Source: Trichomonas vaginalis G3 (lineage: Eukaryota; Parabasalia; Trichomonadida; Trichomonadidae). Taken from it: a stretch of DNA of 64,000 nucleotides. Of the stretch, positions 45,623 to 55,043 are shown in pieces. The notes below the pieces were generated by a model, which was not told the origin of the DNA, made no database searches, and saw only the letters and a program-made list of their open reading frames with translations. A program made the translations under genes and the position numbers. The DNA is taken from positions 31,836,082 through 31,900,081 of the forward strand of contig NC_067207.1 in NCBI RefSeq assembly GCF_026262505.1. Reading direction: 5' to 3'. Positions within the stretch are counted from its first letter, which is position 1. Each line of letters begins with the position of its first letter.

Positions 45623-45914
45623 GGGAATTTCTCGCATATGTTCGTACATGAGCAAATACTATACCTTTTGCGAATAAAGAATTTTTTCATAAAAAAAATT
45701 TTTTAGGAATTAGCATATCGGCGTTTTGCGACATTGCCAAACGCCAGATTTTAACCCGACATATGAGCATAAGCTCGTATATTGGAATAAACTCGACTTA
45801 TTCCATATTAAAGTTATTATAATAATAAGGCACTTAATGTGCAAATCTAATTGAATTAGAAAATGCACATTAAGTGCCTTTTATTGGAATATGTAATACC
45901 ACATATGGAATACC
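45623..45914. repeat. Left inverted repeat of the hairpin-rich element
   Basis: About 291 bp matching the reverse complement of 49803-50093 almost base for base. It is itself a chain of short hairpins: GGCGTTT...AAACGCC (45720-45745), GAGC-ATAA-GCTC (45766-45777), GGAATAA...TTATTCC (45784-45804) and a long one, AAGGCACTTAATGTGCA with TGCACATTAAGTGCCTT (45827-45880), enclosing CTAATT-G-AATTAG. Confidence 0.9.
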
Positions 45915-46395
45915 GAAATCCGAGCATCAATTAGGAATGAACTAGTGCAAATTTTAGAAATACAGTATTGTGTTAAATTCAGGATAAAAATTGTTAGAAA
46001 TTTATATTTACAAATGAGTAAATAAGTATTTTGTAAAGTTTTCGTTTGATTTTCAAGCTTGTTGGAGAAAAATAATGAAAATAATTATTTATTTAAGCAA
46101 TTTACACTATAACTTTTTATGGAAATTGCAGTTCTAGCAATGTCTTAGAATTTAATTGTCATTTAAAGTGTGAAATGCATTGATTTGCTAGTGAATGTAA
46201 ATCGGGAATACAAAATTAATATAAATGAACGAAAAATCTTCTAAGAACATCCTAAAATCAATCACCCTTTGAGTGGCTTTCATAATATATCTAGATGATA
46301 AACCAGAAATTGAACCCGCATATGGGTCCCATTAGGATAAATTGTAAACTATTCAAAAATAGTTTACAAAATTAATTTAGGTAATAATAAAATTT

Positions 46396-46938
46396 TTAAT
46401 TGAGATAAATTAAAAAAAATCTTAGGAGAATGTTATGGATTTTCTTCATTGAAGTTAACGGTGGACAGTGATTGGGAAGAAAATAGCTCGTAAAGATTGG
46501 AAATGCAACTTTGGTAGTTCTTGTAACTAATTTGGAATAGCATGACTGGGAAATATGTAGCAACGGACATAATGCTGAATAGAGCAAGTATGTGCAGTAA
46601 TATGTGAGCGTGAGGAAGAGAGACTTGATTGTTGAAAATTTGACCTTCCTTCCTCTTCTGGCCCTTCCACAGTTGGATTCAATAAAGTCAGCGAGGTATT
46701 CCAACTGTTCATATGTGAAGTTGCACAATGATCGGAGCTGGAGCTTTGGATGCATCCTGATGAATATTGAAATCGAGAACCTGGGCATTGGATTGGTCAA
46801 TGTCATCTCTTTTGCCTCTTCTTCATTTAATGGCTCTTCATCTGTGTCGGAATTCTCAGGTGAAACAGTAACAACAATGTTCGCCCTTCTGGATTCTTTT
46901 ATCTTGGTGATGATATCTTCATCGCATGGTTCATCCAT
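46396..46938 (-). pseudogene. Truncated DDE (Harbinger/IS5-like) transposase, N-terminal part
   Basis: From the ATG at 46938, about 180 residues. An acidic N-terminus is followed by LRSLCNFTYEQLEYLADFIE, then RRGRKVKFSTIKSLFLTLTY, then LLYSALCPLLHISQSCYSKL and VTRTTKVAFPIF. This is the helix-turn-helix region that precedes the catalytic domain in DDE_Tnp_4-type transposases (family GRKPKLSPRDQLLLTLxYLR...yrelAxlFGISxSTVSRIV). The frame then ends without any DDE catalytic core. TCACTTCATTT lies 10-20 bases upstream and fits the trichomonad initiator, so it may still be transcribed. It could act as a DNA-binding repressor. Confidence 0.6.
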
Positions 46939-47047
46939 GTTGATAAATGAAGTGATTAAAAGATATAAAAATCTTATCAAATTTGAAATAGAGTTCAAAA
47001 TTAATAAATAATGAAACCCAATCAATTTAATCATATCTAGATATCCT

Positions 47048-47212
47048 AATATATATCATTTTAAACTTGAAATTAAGAAACTGTGAAGAATTAAAAAACG
47101 TTTAAAATCTTTCATACAATTTTATCATATATATATATTCTAGTATATATCATTTTAAACTCGAAATTAAGAAACTGTGAAGAATTAAAAAAAACGTTTA
47201 AAATCTTTTAAT
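47048..47212. repeat. Tandem duplication, period about 94 bp
   Basis: Two copies of a segment containing TATATATCATTTTAAAC, GAAATTAAGAAACTGTGAAG and AACGTTTAAAATCTTT, starting near 47050 and 47144. Non-coding. Confidence 0.75.
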
Positions 47213-47265
47213 AGAAATAGTTTATTTAAAAAATAAAAGTTTAACTGGTGCATAAGTAAAAATTA

Positions 47266-47344
47266 GATTCTCGAACTTATTATTATTTTTGATTGAAATA
47301 TTAAAATAGTATTCCAATCAAAAATAATAATAAGTTCGAGAATC
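47266..47344. repeat. Perfect 30-bp hairpin
   Basis: GATTCTCGAACTTATTATTA and the next 10 bases (47266-47295) are exactly complementary to 47315-47344, with a 19-base AT-rich loop. Non-coding and unrelated in sequence to the other hairpins nearby. Confidence 0.9.
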
Positions 47345-47569
47345 GTAATTTTAGTGTTGCATGCTAAGATCAGTCATAATGTAAACCTCTCAATTTTATT
47401 GTCGTGGGAAGTATCTCAATTCCTTCAAAAAAATTGAAAAACTATTTAATTTTAAAAATATAATACTTTTAATTAGTTAATTAATTGGAGATATTTTAAA
47501 AATCACTTTTGATAATACTTTTGAGAACTTTAATTAAAAAAATATATTCAAAAATATCCAGGATATCAA

Positions 47570-47880
47570 GAGGGAATTGTTCCTTATGAGGTATATAGTT
47601 ATGATGTATACCTCATAAGGAACAATTCCCTCCTTAAAATGAGAAAACTTGTTCGAAATTTTTATCATTTCGAACAAGTTTTCTCGTTTTTAATAGGAAA
47701 CTAAAGGCTATGAGGCACTGATTATATATTAGTGCCTCATAGCCTTTAGTTCCTAATAGATAGCTGGGGAACTTTCTCCAAATGATAAGTTATTCAGAGA
47801 AAGTTTCCCAGCTATCAAAAGGGAATTGTTCCTTATGAGGTAATATAGTTATGATGTATACCTCATAAGGAACAATTCCC
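47570..47880. repeat. Array of five tandem hairpins with different stems
   Basis: Five hairpins in 311 bases. H1 47570-47632: 26-bp perfect stem starting GAGGGAATTGTTCCTTATGA, 11-base loop. H2 47641-47685: 18-bp perfect stem GAGAAAACTTGTTCGAAA, 9-base loop. H3 47699-47751: 21-bp perfect stem starting AACTAAAGGCTATGAGGCAC, 11-base loop. H4 47759-47816: about 20-bp stem GATAGCTGGGGAACTTTCTC with one GU-type mismatch, 18-base loop. H5 47821-47880: 22-bp perfect stem repeating H1 in a shorter form. H1 and H5 are near-direct repeats (about 75 bp) that flank the three unique hairpins. Spacers are 8-14 bases and end in TTAAAAT or TTTTAAT. No coding frame. A small-RNA precursor cluster or nested foldback insertions are the two main readings. 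Confidence 0.9.
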
Positions 47881-47889
47881 TCCTTAAAA

Positions 47890-48369
47890 TCGTAGACATT
47901 TTTATTCTTATTAATCAACCATTCAAAATCATATTCCTCTGAAAAGTTATTTTATTAAAAATTTAGAATTTTAATAAATATAGAGTTTGAATTTCATACA
48001 ATACCTATATATTTTCAATAATGGAATTTGAAAACCATTCTCAAAAGTTCTCAGAAAACCTTTTTTTCATTAATTTTAAGAAATCTGAGTATTAAATTAA
48101 GTGATCAATTCGTTTGACACTACTTTAATTTTTAAATTCAAAAAATTATATGTGCTTCTTAAAATGACTCAAAAAATTTTATTATAAAATAATATATAAT
48201 ATTAAAAATCCCACAACATTTTTTTTACTTTACATAATCGTACTTCCTCGACGATTAATTTACACTCAATTTCTATCGTTGACCGAACTTAGCATGCAAC
48301 ATTAGAACTTTTTTACATTCTTCACGCCTGTAACAATATTCCATAATTACAGATTTTATTAATTACTAC
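47890..48369. other. AT-rich interior of the element, no gene seen
   Basis: About 480 bases with no protein-like frame and no strong hairpin. Confidence 0.5.
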
Positions 48370-48679
48370 TTTTTTAGATACATTCTAAAGCTGGCGAAGC
48401 AACGCTAAAGTGATGATTAACAGTGAATCACTGCGACGACCCAACATAATATATTGAGATTAATTTTCTAGGTACGGTTGAAATGGCGGAGACCTTCTGG
48501 CTGTGCCTCAGAGCCCCTAAAATATTTCAAAAGAAATATTTCTACCATTTCGTCGAAAGATTAATCTCTGACTATGTCCGAGATAGCATCACTCAGGCGA
48601 AAGTATTACGCCGAGAATACCGATAGAAGTTTCTATCTAGTATAAGCGCCAGTATTTAGAAGAAAACATCTAAAAAATG
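48370..48679. mobile_element. Small foldback (MITE-like) element, about 310 bp
   Basis: Imperfect inverted ends, TTTTTTAGATACATTCTAAA then GCTGGCG on the left and CGCCAGTATTTAGAAG then ACATCTAAAAAA on the right. The interior is clearly more GC-rich than the surroundings and contains AAATATTTC-AAAA-GAAATATTT (48520-48541) and AGTGAT...ATCACT. No coding frame. It could be a MITE or a structured RNA gene. Confidence 0.55.
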
Positions 48680-48811
48680 AACTATTTGTTCCATTCAATT
48701 ATCAATTTTTTTTGTGAAAAAAGAAATTTTGAAATTATACTTATAATATTGTTAGCATATATAAAATAAACATTTTGGGAAAAATTATAAAATTTTTCCT
48801 AAATGTTAGTC

Positions 48812-48875
48812 ACCGTTACGGTTTTTTCTTTGGGGGCTCGCAAGCTCGCCCCCAAAGAAAAAACCGTAACGGTGA
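48812..48875. repeat. Perfect 27-bp GC-containing hairpin
   Basis: CACCGTTACGGTTTTTTCTT and seven more bases (48812-48838) are exactly complementary to 48849-48875, with a 10-base loop TCGCAAGCTC that can itself pair partly. It includes a GGGGGC/GCCCCC clamp in otherwise AT-rich DNA. Confidence 0.9.
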
Positions 48876-48903
48876 GCTCACATTTCGGCATAGTTTAAGT
48901 CTA

Positions 48904-49382
48904 GGTTTTTGCATTTTAAAATGTTTGTTACCTTATCTTCTTTCAAAAGTGGCAAAATTTGTTTTGAAATTTGAAAAAGATATTTTTATTTGCATAAATG
49001 ACATTCAACTAAGCTGTAGCATGATTCTTTTGCATGCTCTAGTTTTTTTCTCAGTTCAATCTCCTTCCATACTCTTGCTTTTACCAGTAAGATCGCACCA
49101 AGATTCTCAAAATTTAAGATCTCCAAATTTTATGTCCAACTCCAATTATCAAACGCCCTCATTAACGCCACTCATAGCCATCTTTCATGCATGAGAAATC
49201 GTTATGAGAAGATTTTTTACGGCTAATTATCTGATTCAATTCAGATCAATACTCAAAGCCCCATTATTTATTTATAAATCCTTGTTTGTCGCCTATGCGA
49301 ATAAAAATTCTTTTTATATTTTAAACAATTTTTTTCACTTTGGAAGGAGAAAGGTGACTAACATTTTAAAAATGCAAAAACC
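48904..49382. mobile_element. Small foldback (MITE-like) element, about 480 bp
   Basis: Inverted ends of about 35 bp: GGTTTTTGCATTTTAAAATG on the left against CATTTTAAAAATGCAAAAACC on the right, each continuing into a TTACC or GGTGA block. Weak, low-complexity frames inside do not look like proteins. GTTAGTCACC from its right end also occurs at 48807-48816, beside the 27-bp hairpin. Confidence 0.5.
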
Positions 49383-49802
49383 GACAAAACTATTCCAAAA
49401 TTTACCATCGAAAATTTTCCCAAAAATTTTCAAAATTTTCCCAAATATCCATCAACATTTTTCCCAAAAAATTTCACAGGAAAGTTTGCCAAAGCGGAAC
49501 CCAACTAATATGTTCAATTCATGAAAATTTTATTTTAATTTACTAGGTTTATATAAACTTTTGAACCTTTTATAATGTCTATAGCAACTCAAATCAATTG
49601 CAATTCATTAATTTATTTGTTTGAGACAAATCATTAATTTATTGATTTTTTTGAAACAAAAAAGGACATAGGAACTATTCAATTTGTTTGTAATCCTTTT
49701 TTATCCACACTTGCTGAAAAAATAAAAAAATTAATTGTTATATAAAATATCTTTGTATTTTGATTACATATTCTATATGTGGTATTCCGCAAATCATATT
49801 TC
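49383..49802. other. AT-rich interior of the element, no gene seen
   Basis: Low-complexity AT-rich DNA with runs such as CCCAAAAATTTTC. No gene seen. Confidence 0.45.
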
Positions 49803-50093
49803 ATATTCCATATGTGGTATTACATATTCCAATAAAAGGCACTTAATGTGCATTTTCTAATTCAATTAGATTTGCACATTAAGTGCCTTATTATTATAAT
49901 AACTTTAATATGGAATAAGTCGAGTTTATTCCAATATACGAGCTTATGCTCATATGTCGGGTTAAAATCTGGCGTTTGGCAATGTCGCAAAACGCCGATA
50001 TGCTAATTCCTAAAAAATTTTTTTTATGAAAAAATTCTTTATTCGCAAAAGGTATAGTATTTGCTCATGTACGAACATATGCGAGAAATTCCC
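49803..50093. repeat. Right inverted repeat of the hairpin-rich element
   Basis: Reverse complement of 45623-45914, carrying the same chain of short hairpins. It ends 95 bases before the GH25 gene, so it may lie within or next to that gene's promoter region. Confidence 0.9.
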
Positions 50094-50187
50094 ATTTTAT
50101 GATATTATTAATGATTTGGTCAACGCATTTTTGATGTGTCTCATTGAAATAATTGAAAAACTGTATATTTCAAAAGCAAACTAAGAA

Positions 50188-50784
50188 ATGAACGCTTATA
50201 AGATCATCGATGTAAGTGTTTGGCAAGGCAACATTGATTTCAATGCTGCAAAGGTAAATAGTGGTATTCAAGGTGTTATGATCCGCGCTGGTTTTGGTTC
50301 TGCAGCTGGCCAGGAAGATAAACAGTTTGCTAACCATATGCGCGAAGCAATTGCTGCAAATATCCTTATTGGTGCATATCACTATGGTTATGCTAGAACA
50401 GAAGCACAAGCAATTGCCGAAGCAGATTTTTGTGCTAAAATTATCAATCCATATAAGAGTCATTTCAGAATGCCAGTTGCCTATGATGATGAAGATGCTA
50501 CAATGAATGTTGGAAAAGTTCAAACGGCTAAAAATGCAATAGCTTTCTGTAATCGAATGAAAGCTTACGGATACAAGCCAATGGTTTATTGCAACTTGAA
50601 CTGGGCCAGAAACTATATTGATATGTCTATGATTAACGCTGCTGGAATTGAAGTTTGGATTGCTCAATACAACTCTGTTTGTCAGTACACTGGACCCCAT
50701 ACAATGTGGCAGTACACTAATGCACTAAAAATTTCTGGTTACTCTGCCTGTGTCGATGGATCCTGGGTTTATAAGAATTATTGA
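50188..50784 (+). CDS. GH25 family lysozyme (N-acetylmuramidase)
   Basis: 198 residues spanning a whole GH25 domain: IIDVSVWQGNIDF (D8 and the family DVSxxQGxIDW), GVMIRAGFG at 29-37, IGAYHYGYART, VAYDDEDA with D100 and E102 in place of the catalytic DxE pair, YGYKPMVYCNLNW, and the closing WIAQYN and WQYT. The enzyme cleaves the beta-1,4 bond between MurNAc and GlcNAc in bacterial peptidoglycan. Trichomonads live among bacteria, and bacterial-type muramidase genes are best explained by lateral transfer. No signal peptide precedes the domain, so secretion would need another route or an upstream start. TCATTGA near 50139 and a leader ending AAACTAAGAA precede the ATG. Confidence 0.93.
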   Translation: MNAYKIIDVSVWQGNIDFNAAKVNSGIQGVMIRAGFGSAAGQEDKQFANHMREAIAANILIGAYHYGYARTEAQAIAEADFCAKIINPYKSHFRMPVAYDDEDATMNVGKVQTAKNAIAFCNRMKAYGYKPMVYCNLNWARNYIDMSMINAAGIEVWIAQYNSVCQYTGPHTMWQYTNALKISGYSACVDGSWVYKNY

Positions 50785-50994
50785 GCATATAATAAAATAG
50801 TGGTAACTTAATACTCTTTAGATATTTTTGAATTAGATTAAAGTACTAACTTAATGATTTGACTTCCTTTTTTTCTCCATGAAAAAATTGTTGTTGATCA
50901 AACGCAAGCGAAATCTAATACCGAATTTAAACTGTATATGTAACCAGGAAACAAAATATCAGTTTATTTTTTAATCTTATTTTCCTTACATTTC

Positions 50995-51822
50995 ATGTCT
51001 GGACATGTTGTCAAATCTCCAGATACAAAGAAAGATGCAAATCCGAAATCACCAATAGCTCCTCCATGTCATCCAAGACGTTTCACAAGAAAACCCAAGA
51101 CAAATTTTAAACAATACGAAGATTTAACAACAAGAAAGATTAAACAAGCAGAATTACGAAATGAAATACAACAACTACAAGATGAAATCAACGATTTATA
51201 TGCTAGTTTTGATCAAATGAAAGAAAACGAACAAGAAGAATACGAAAAGACTTATGTGTTCAATTCAAAGTTCTATCCTGATAAAAACAAAGTTAATACA
51301 GAAGATAATGACTATTTCTCTAAAATTCTTTGTCTTGAAGACGAACATTTTGAATTGACTCAACAGATTTCCTTTTTTACAACATTCTATTCAGATAAAA
51401 ATATTAAGAAGTAGGAAGAAGAGATAATTACACAACAAAAATCAATAGAAAAATTAAGAGAATCAATTGTGAATTTAGAACTTAATTCAGAGCTTCAAAA
51501 TACAAGCGAATTGATGGAACTTTCCAGTAAACGAGAACAGTACTTTGATATTCTGAATGAAAAATATTATTCGTACAAAACTCAAATTAAAGAGTTAAAA
51601 GAGGAAAATAAGCAACTTGAAGATCTAAAAGAAGTAATGCAGATAGAGAACAACTCTCTTTCTAAGAATAGACTTCTTATCAAAGAAATGTCTTCTCAAC
51701 TGGCTGATTTGAAAGAAAAAAGACAACATTTGGAAGGTATGGCCGAAATGAGAAAAACCTTTGGAGTTAAATCCAGTCCGAAAAACAAATCTCCAAGAAG
51801 AAAGACAGCAAAACGTAAATGA
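50995..51822 (+). pseudogene. Coiled-coil protein gene with one in-frame TAG
   Basis: A single reading frame of 275 codons interrupted only by TAG at 51412-51414. Before it: MSGHVVKSPDTKKDANPKSP, a basic proline-rich head, then helices with heptads (ELRNEIQQLQDEINDLYASF). After it the same frame continues EEEIITQQKSIEKLRESIVN and a long coiled coil (TQIKELKEENKQLEDLKEVM), ending in a basic tail (SPKNKSPRRKTAKRK). A basic head, coiled coil and basic tail suggest a cytoskeletal or basal-body-type protein. The single stop could be a recent mutation, an allele, a sequencing error or read-through. The translation ends at residue 139 if the stop is real. Confidence 0.65.
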
Positions 51823-52200
51823 GAGACAAACAACTATTTACCGTTTATTGTGGAAGGCAATAATAATATTTTGTAGATTTATCCAAAAATTCGAAATTTT
51901 ATTCAATATTTGGATAATCTAGATGAAAAGGAAACTTCATCGTGATTTCTTTTGTTAAGAATATCAATATATGGATGATTCTTGAGCTTCAGACTAACAA
52001 CAATCCTAGATTTAAAAGATTTTCAAAATCTTGTTATTATATTGATGGTATGAAGTTCTTTTATGGATTTTATTGTGTACTATAACTGTTCACTTGATTT
52101 CTTTATGGTTATATTCTAATTAAATTTGATTTCAAAAAATAAGTAAAAAATTATTAATTATAAAAACATACAAACAAAATTTTAGTTGAATTAAATCGAT
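51823..52200. other. Convergent intergenic region, no gene seen
   Basis: AT-rich 3' spacer between the coiled-coil gene and the kinase. Nothing further seen. Confidence 0.5.
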
Positions 52201-53166
52201 TCAATGAGATATAGGGATTGGGACTCTTCGGACGCGAATTTTCGGTAATAAATTGTCAAATGATCTGAATTCTTTGGATTGCTTAGAAGCATATACAGTT
52301 ATTGGCTTGGATTGAAGCTTTGGAAGTGATAATTTGTTGCTATGAGTGTTTCTAATCTTGATACTATTTGCCAATAACTCTTGAATGTCAAGTAAAAGTT
52401 CAGAAGCTGATGGACGTTTTTCTGGATCAAATTCAAGGCATTTAGAAACAATGCCATTCATTGGACCAGTAATTTGATTCTTAATTTCTAAAACACCTTT
52501 CTTCATGTCGAAAAGGTGTTTGTTCTTCTTTGTTGTATCCCATGGATACTCATTTGTAAATATAAGATGAGCTGTAACTCCAAAACTCCAGATATCAGAT
52601 TTGAGTCCATAATATGTATCATTCTGAAGGATCTCAGGAGCCATATAATATTCTGTTCCGCAAAATGAAGATAGCGCGTTTCCCTTTTCTTTTGATAAAC
52701 CAAAGTCAACAAGCTTTGGATTGTACTTTTCATCAAAAATAATATTTTCTGGCTTGATATCTCTGTGTGCAATACCTTTTTGATGAAGATATTCAATTCC
52801 TTCAAGGATTTGATATAAGATTTCGATTTTTTCTTTTGTGGAGAAGAACGTGCCTCTATTTAGATTTGTTTGAATATCATTGTTGCAAAGATATTCCATG
52901 ACAATCATAATAATGTCTTCTTCATAGATAACATCATAAACTTTAACAATGCTTTGATGATTTAAGCGTGAGAGTAATCTTAATTCATTCTCTAAATATC
53001 TGAGCATTCCATAATTAATGATTGTACTTCTATCAATGATCTTTATTGCAACTTTTTGAGATGTTTTTTGATCAATTGCAAGAGCAACAACGGCAAAGGA
53101 TCCTCTGCCAATGACCTTTGTGATCTTGTAGTGCTTGACAACGTCTGGTATGCGAACATTTTGCAT
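52201..53166 (-). CDS. Serine/threonine protein kinase, CAMK-like
   Basis: 321 residues, nearly all kinase domain. All key elements are present: glycine loop GRGSFAVV (20-27), VAIK with K42, helix C Glu near 60, HRDIKPEN (134-141, catalytic D136), DFG (154-156), activation loop SSFCGTEYYMAPE ending at APE 176-178, and DIWSFGV. The HRDIKPEN and GTEYYMAPE forms and the absence of extra domains fit the many small CAMK/AMPK-related kinases of trichomonads. The tail of about 60 residues is basic and probably disordered. TCATTAC (53168-53174, minus strand) precedes the ATG by a few bases, giving a very short leader. Confidence 0.95.
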   Translation of the reverse strand: MQNVRIPDVVKHYKITKVIGRGSFAVVALAIDQKTSQKVAIKIIDRSTIINYGMLRYLENELRLLSRLNHQSIVKVYDVIYEEDIIMIVMEYLCNNDIQTNLNRGTFFSTKEKIEILYQILEGIEYLHQKGIAHRDIKPENIIFDEKYNPKLVDFGLSKEKGNALSSFCGTEYYMAPEILQNDTYYGLKSDIWSFGVTAHLIFTNEYPWDTTKKNKHLFDMKKGVLEIKNQITGPMNGIVSKCLEFDPEKRPSASELLLDIQELLANSIKIRNTHSNKLSLPKLQSKPITVYASKQSKEFRSFDNLLPKIRVRRVPIPISH

Positions 53167-54123
53167 TGTAATGAATATAAATAATGTAAAAATGGTTTTA
53201 AATAGCTGACCAATATTTTCAATTCAATTTGAATATTCAATTGAGATATCATTGAATATGAATATTTCCGGGCTAATGATAGATTTCCATACTAGAAATT
53301 GTATAGATAACTATTAATTTCCAACGATTTACATATTTTACAAATAATCATTATTCAGTACCTGTCAATTTTGAAAATATTATTCAAAAATCGATTTTTA
53401 TGAAAATCCTAAATATCAATATACAATCTATAATATCGTTAAACTAATAATATTCGAGCTCTCAAAATTTTGAAAAGATAATTAGCAGCATTAAATAAGC
53501 TTTCAAATTAAATGGTCGTGTCAATTGGTTATTTTTGCGATTTTTCGTCAGGATCATTCGTTTAATAAAGATATCATTATCGATATTCGATATTGTCAAT
53601 TACCTCGTTTATTCAATAGTTTACAATTATTAATATTCAATTATGAACTGTTGATTGTCAATAACGTAAAACAATGTTATAATTGCCAAATTTGAAATTT
53701 ATTGTGATGCTTATTGTTTATAATCTTCTGATATTTGATTATTAAAATTTTTGTTGCATTGTCAATTTTTTCCTTTTGAAAAACGTGCTATCGAGAATTT
53801 AATTTTTACAAAAAATATTTCCATTTGCAATAACACGGAGATGTCATCGGGATTTTCTTGTGAGTTGGGTCAATTAAATAAATTTTATTAATTTTTTATC
53901 GATTCGATTTTGGCCAAGAGAAGATGAGATAGTATGTTAATGGTTTAGTGTCAATTTCTTCACAGCCAATTACCAATATAATCCAATATTATGAAGAAAT
54001 CAAATTGAAATCATGGTAATTATATATTACGATTGGAAAATGATAAAAGTAAAATTTGTGAATTAAGTTCGTCGAATATTATAAAAAATTTACTAAAAAC
54101 AACATTTTATAAAACATTTTTGT
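53167..54123. other. Intergenic, no gene seen
   Basis: About 950 bases of very AT-rich DNA, with short repeats such as TTGAATATTCAATTGA near 53230. No protein-like frame seen. Confidence 0.45.
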
Positions 54124-55043
54124 CTACCAAGCAAAAGATCCTTCTTCAAATTCCCCTGCATCCTGATTTAGTCCCCATGCGTTCTCGATTGCTTCATCCT
54201 TTGCATGATTCACAGTACCAACTCTAAGATCCTCGAAAGGTAGTGGATTATTGCATATAGGACAAGTCCATATGCCTAATGCTTGACTTGTAGTTAGATA
54301 GGAAAGTAAATCGAAGCAATTTCATGATTACAATGACAACCTTTTGCCGGAATTTCGATTTGGTGACCAGTAATAGGGCATAAAGCAGTAATATCAGTAA
54401 ATGGAAAACTTGGTCTTGCAGATATTGTGTTTATGATCTGTTCAACCGTATTAAATTGTGCCCACACTCCAATGAGAGAAAATGGAACTACAATTCCTTC
54501 TGTTTCGATAACCAACCAATTCTTTTGACCAAATGGGGCTAGAACATTGGTAACATCAACCGCGGTTATATCATTTAATCTTCTCATTATTGTATTACCG
54601 TTCAGGATCATTTTGAATGGCATTGGCGAAATTCCTGCTTGAACAACAGCATATATTAAGAACCTAGGTTCAGTAATACTCAAAGGAGGCTGTGTAACAA
54701 ATGAAACTGCACTATCATTTGTAACAACATCAAAATGTAAAGAAAGAGTACTATTCTCTGGAAATGTGTAGAAAATGCTTGGAGATACTAAATTTATTGA
54801 TGATAATTTTGCTGATAATGATCTATTTAATTTAAAAGCAGGATTCACAGTAAGACGAGGTAAAGACTCAAAAGATCTCGGTGTGGTTGATGCTGGAGGA
54901 CGAAAAGGTGAAACATATGTCATTGGTCGGGATGGATCAATCGGATCAATCATTTGGGAGTTGTTTTCAGGTGCGTCATTGAGGAAGGGAGTTAGAAAGC
55001 TATCTGTCGAATCGTCAAATGGTGAAAACAATGAATATGTCAT
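54124..55043 (-). pseudogene. SP-RING (PIAS/Siz-like) SUMO ligase gene with one frameshift
   Basis: The first frame (55043 to 54294) gives 249 residues: a Ser/Pro-rich head, a beta-rich PINIT-like domain (PRFLIYAVVQAGISPMPFKM to FSLIGVWAQF), and the start of an SP-RING, TALCPITGHQIEIPAKGCHC-NHE. The frame then shifts by one base near 54315-54325. The rest of the domain continues in another frame to a TAG at 54124: FDLLSYLTTS, ALGIWTCPICNNPLPFEDLR, then an acidic tail. Together the pieces show every SP-RING landmark (CPI, CxH, CFDL, WxCPxC, L.fEDL). SP-RING proteins help Ubc9 attach SUMO to nuclear proteins. One missing T in GAAATTTGC would explain the shift, so a recent mutation or a sequencing slip is likely. 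Confidence 0.75.

Larger units (their letters stand above)
45623..50093. mobile_element. Hairpin-rich DNA element with about 290-bp inverted ends
   Basis: A 4,471-bp unit from GGGAATTTCTCGC to its complement, with near-identical inverted ends of about 291 bp. ATT touches both outer edges (GCAATATT left, ATTTTATG right), so a 3-bp duplication is possible but not proven. Inside are a truncated DDE transposase gene, two smaller foldback elements, at least six perfect hairpins and an AT-rich remainder. A plain DNA transposon, Harbinger/PIF-like by its transposase remnant, is the simplest reading. The density of unrelated hairpins is not explained by that family. The catalytic part of the transposase is absent, so this copy could move only with help. 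Confidence 0.75.

Noticed and set aside
46300-46340. tRNA gene (TTGAACCCGC resembles a reversed T-arm)
   Set aside because: No matching acceptor, D-arm or A box could be placed around it.
47570-47880. CRISPR array or bacterial terminators
   Set aside because: There is no constant repeat between unique spacers, and the stems differ from each other; the host context is eukaryotic.
48775-49194. Plus-strand frame of 139 codons
   Set aside because: It runs through the 27-bp hairpin and low-complexity DNA and resembles no protein.
54033-54227. Plus-strand frame of 64 codons
   Set aside because: It is antisense to the end of the SP-RING gene, which is the real coding signal.
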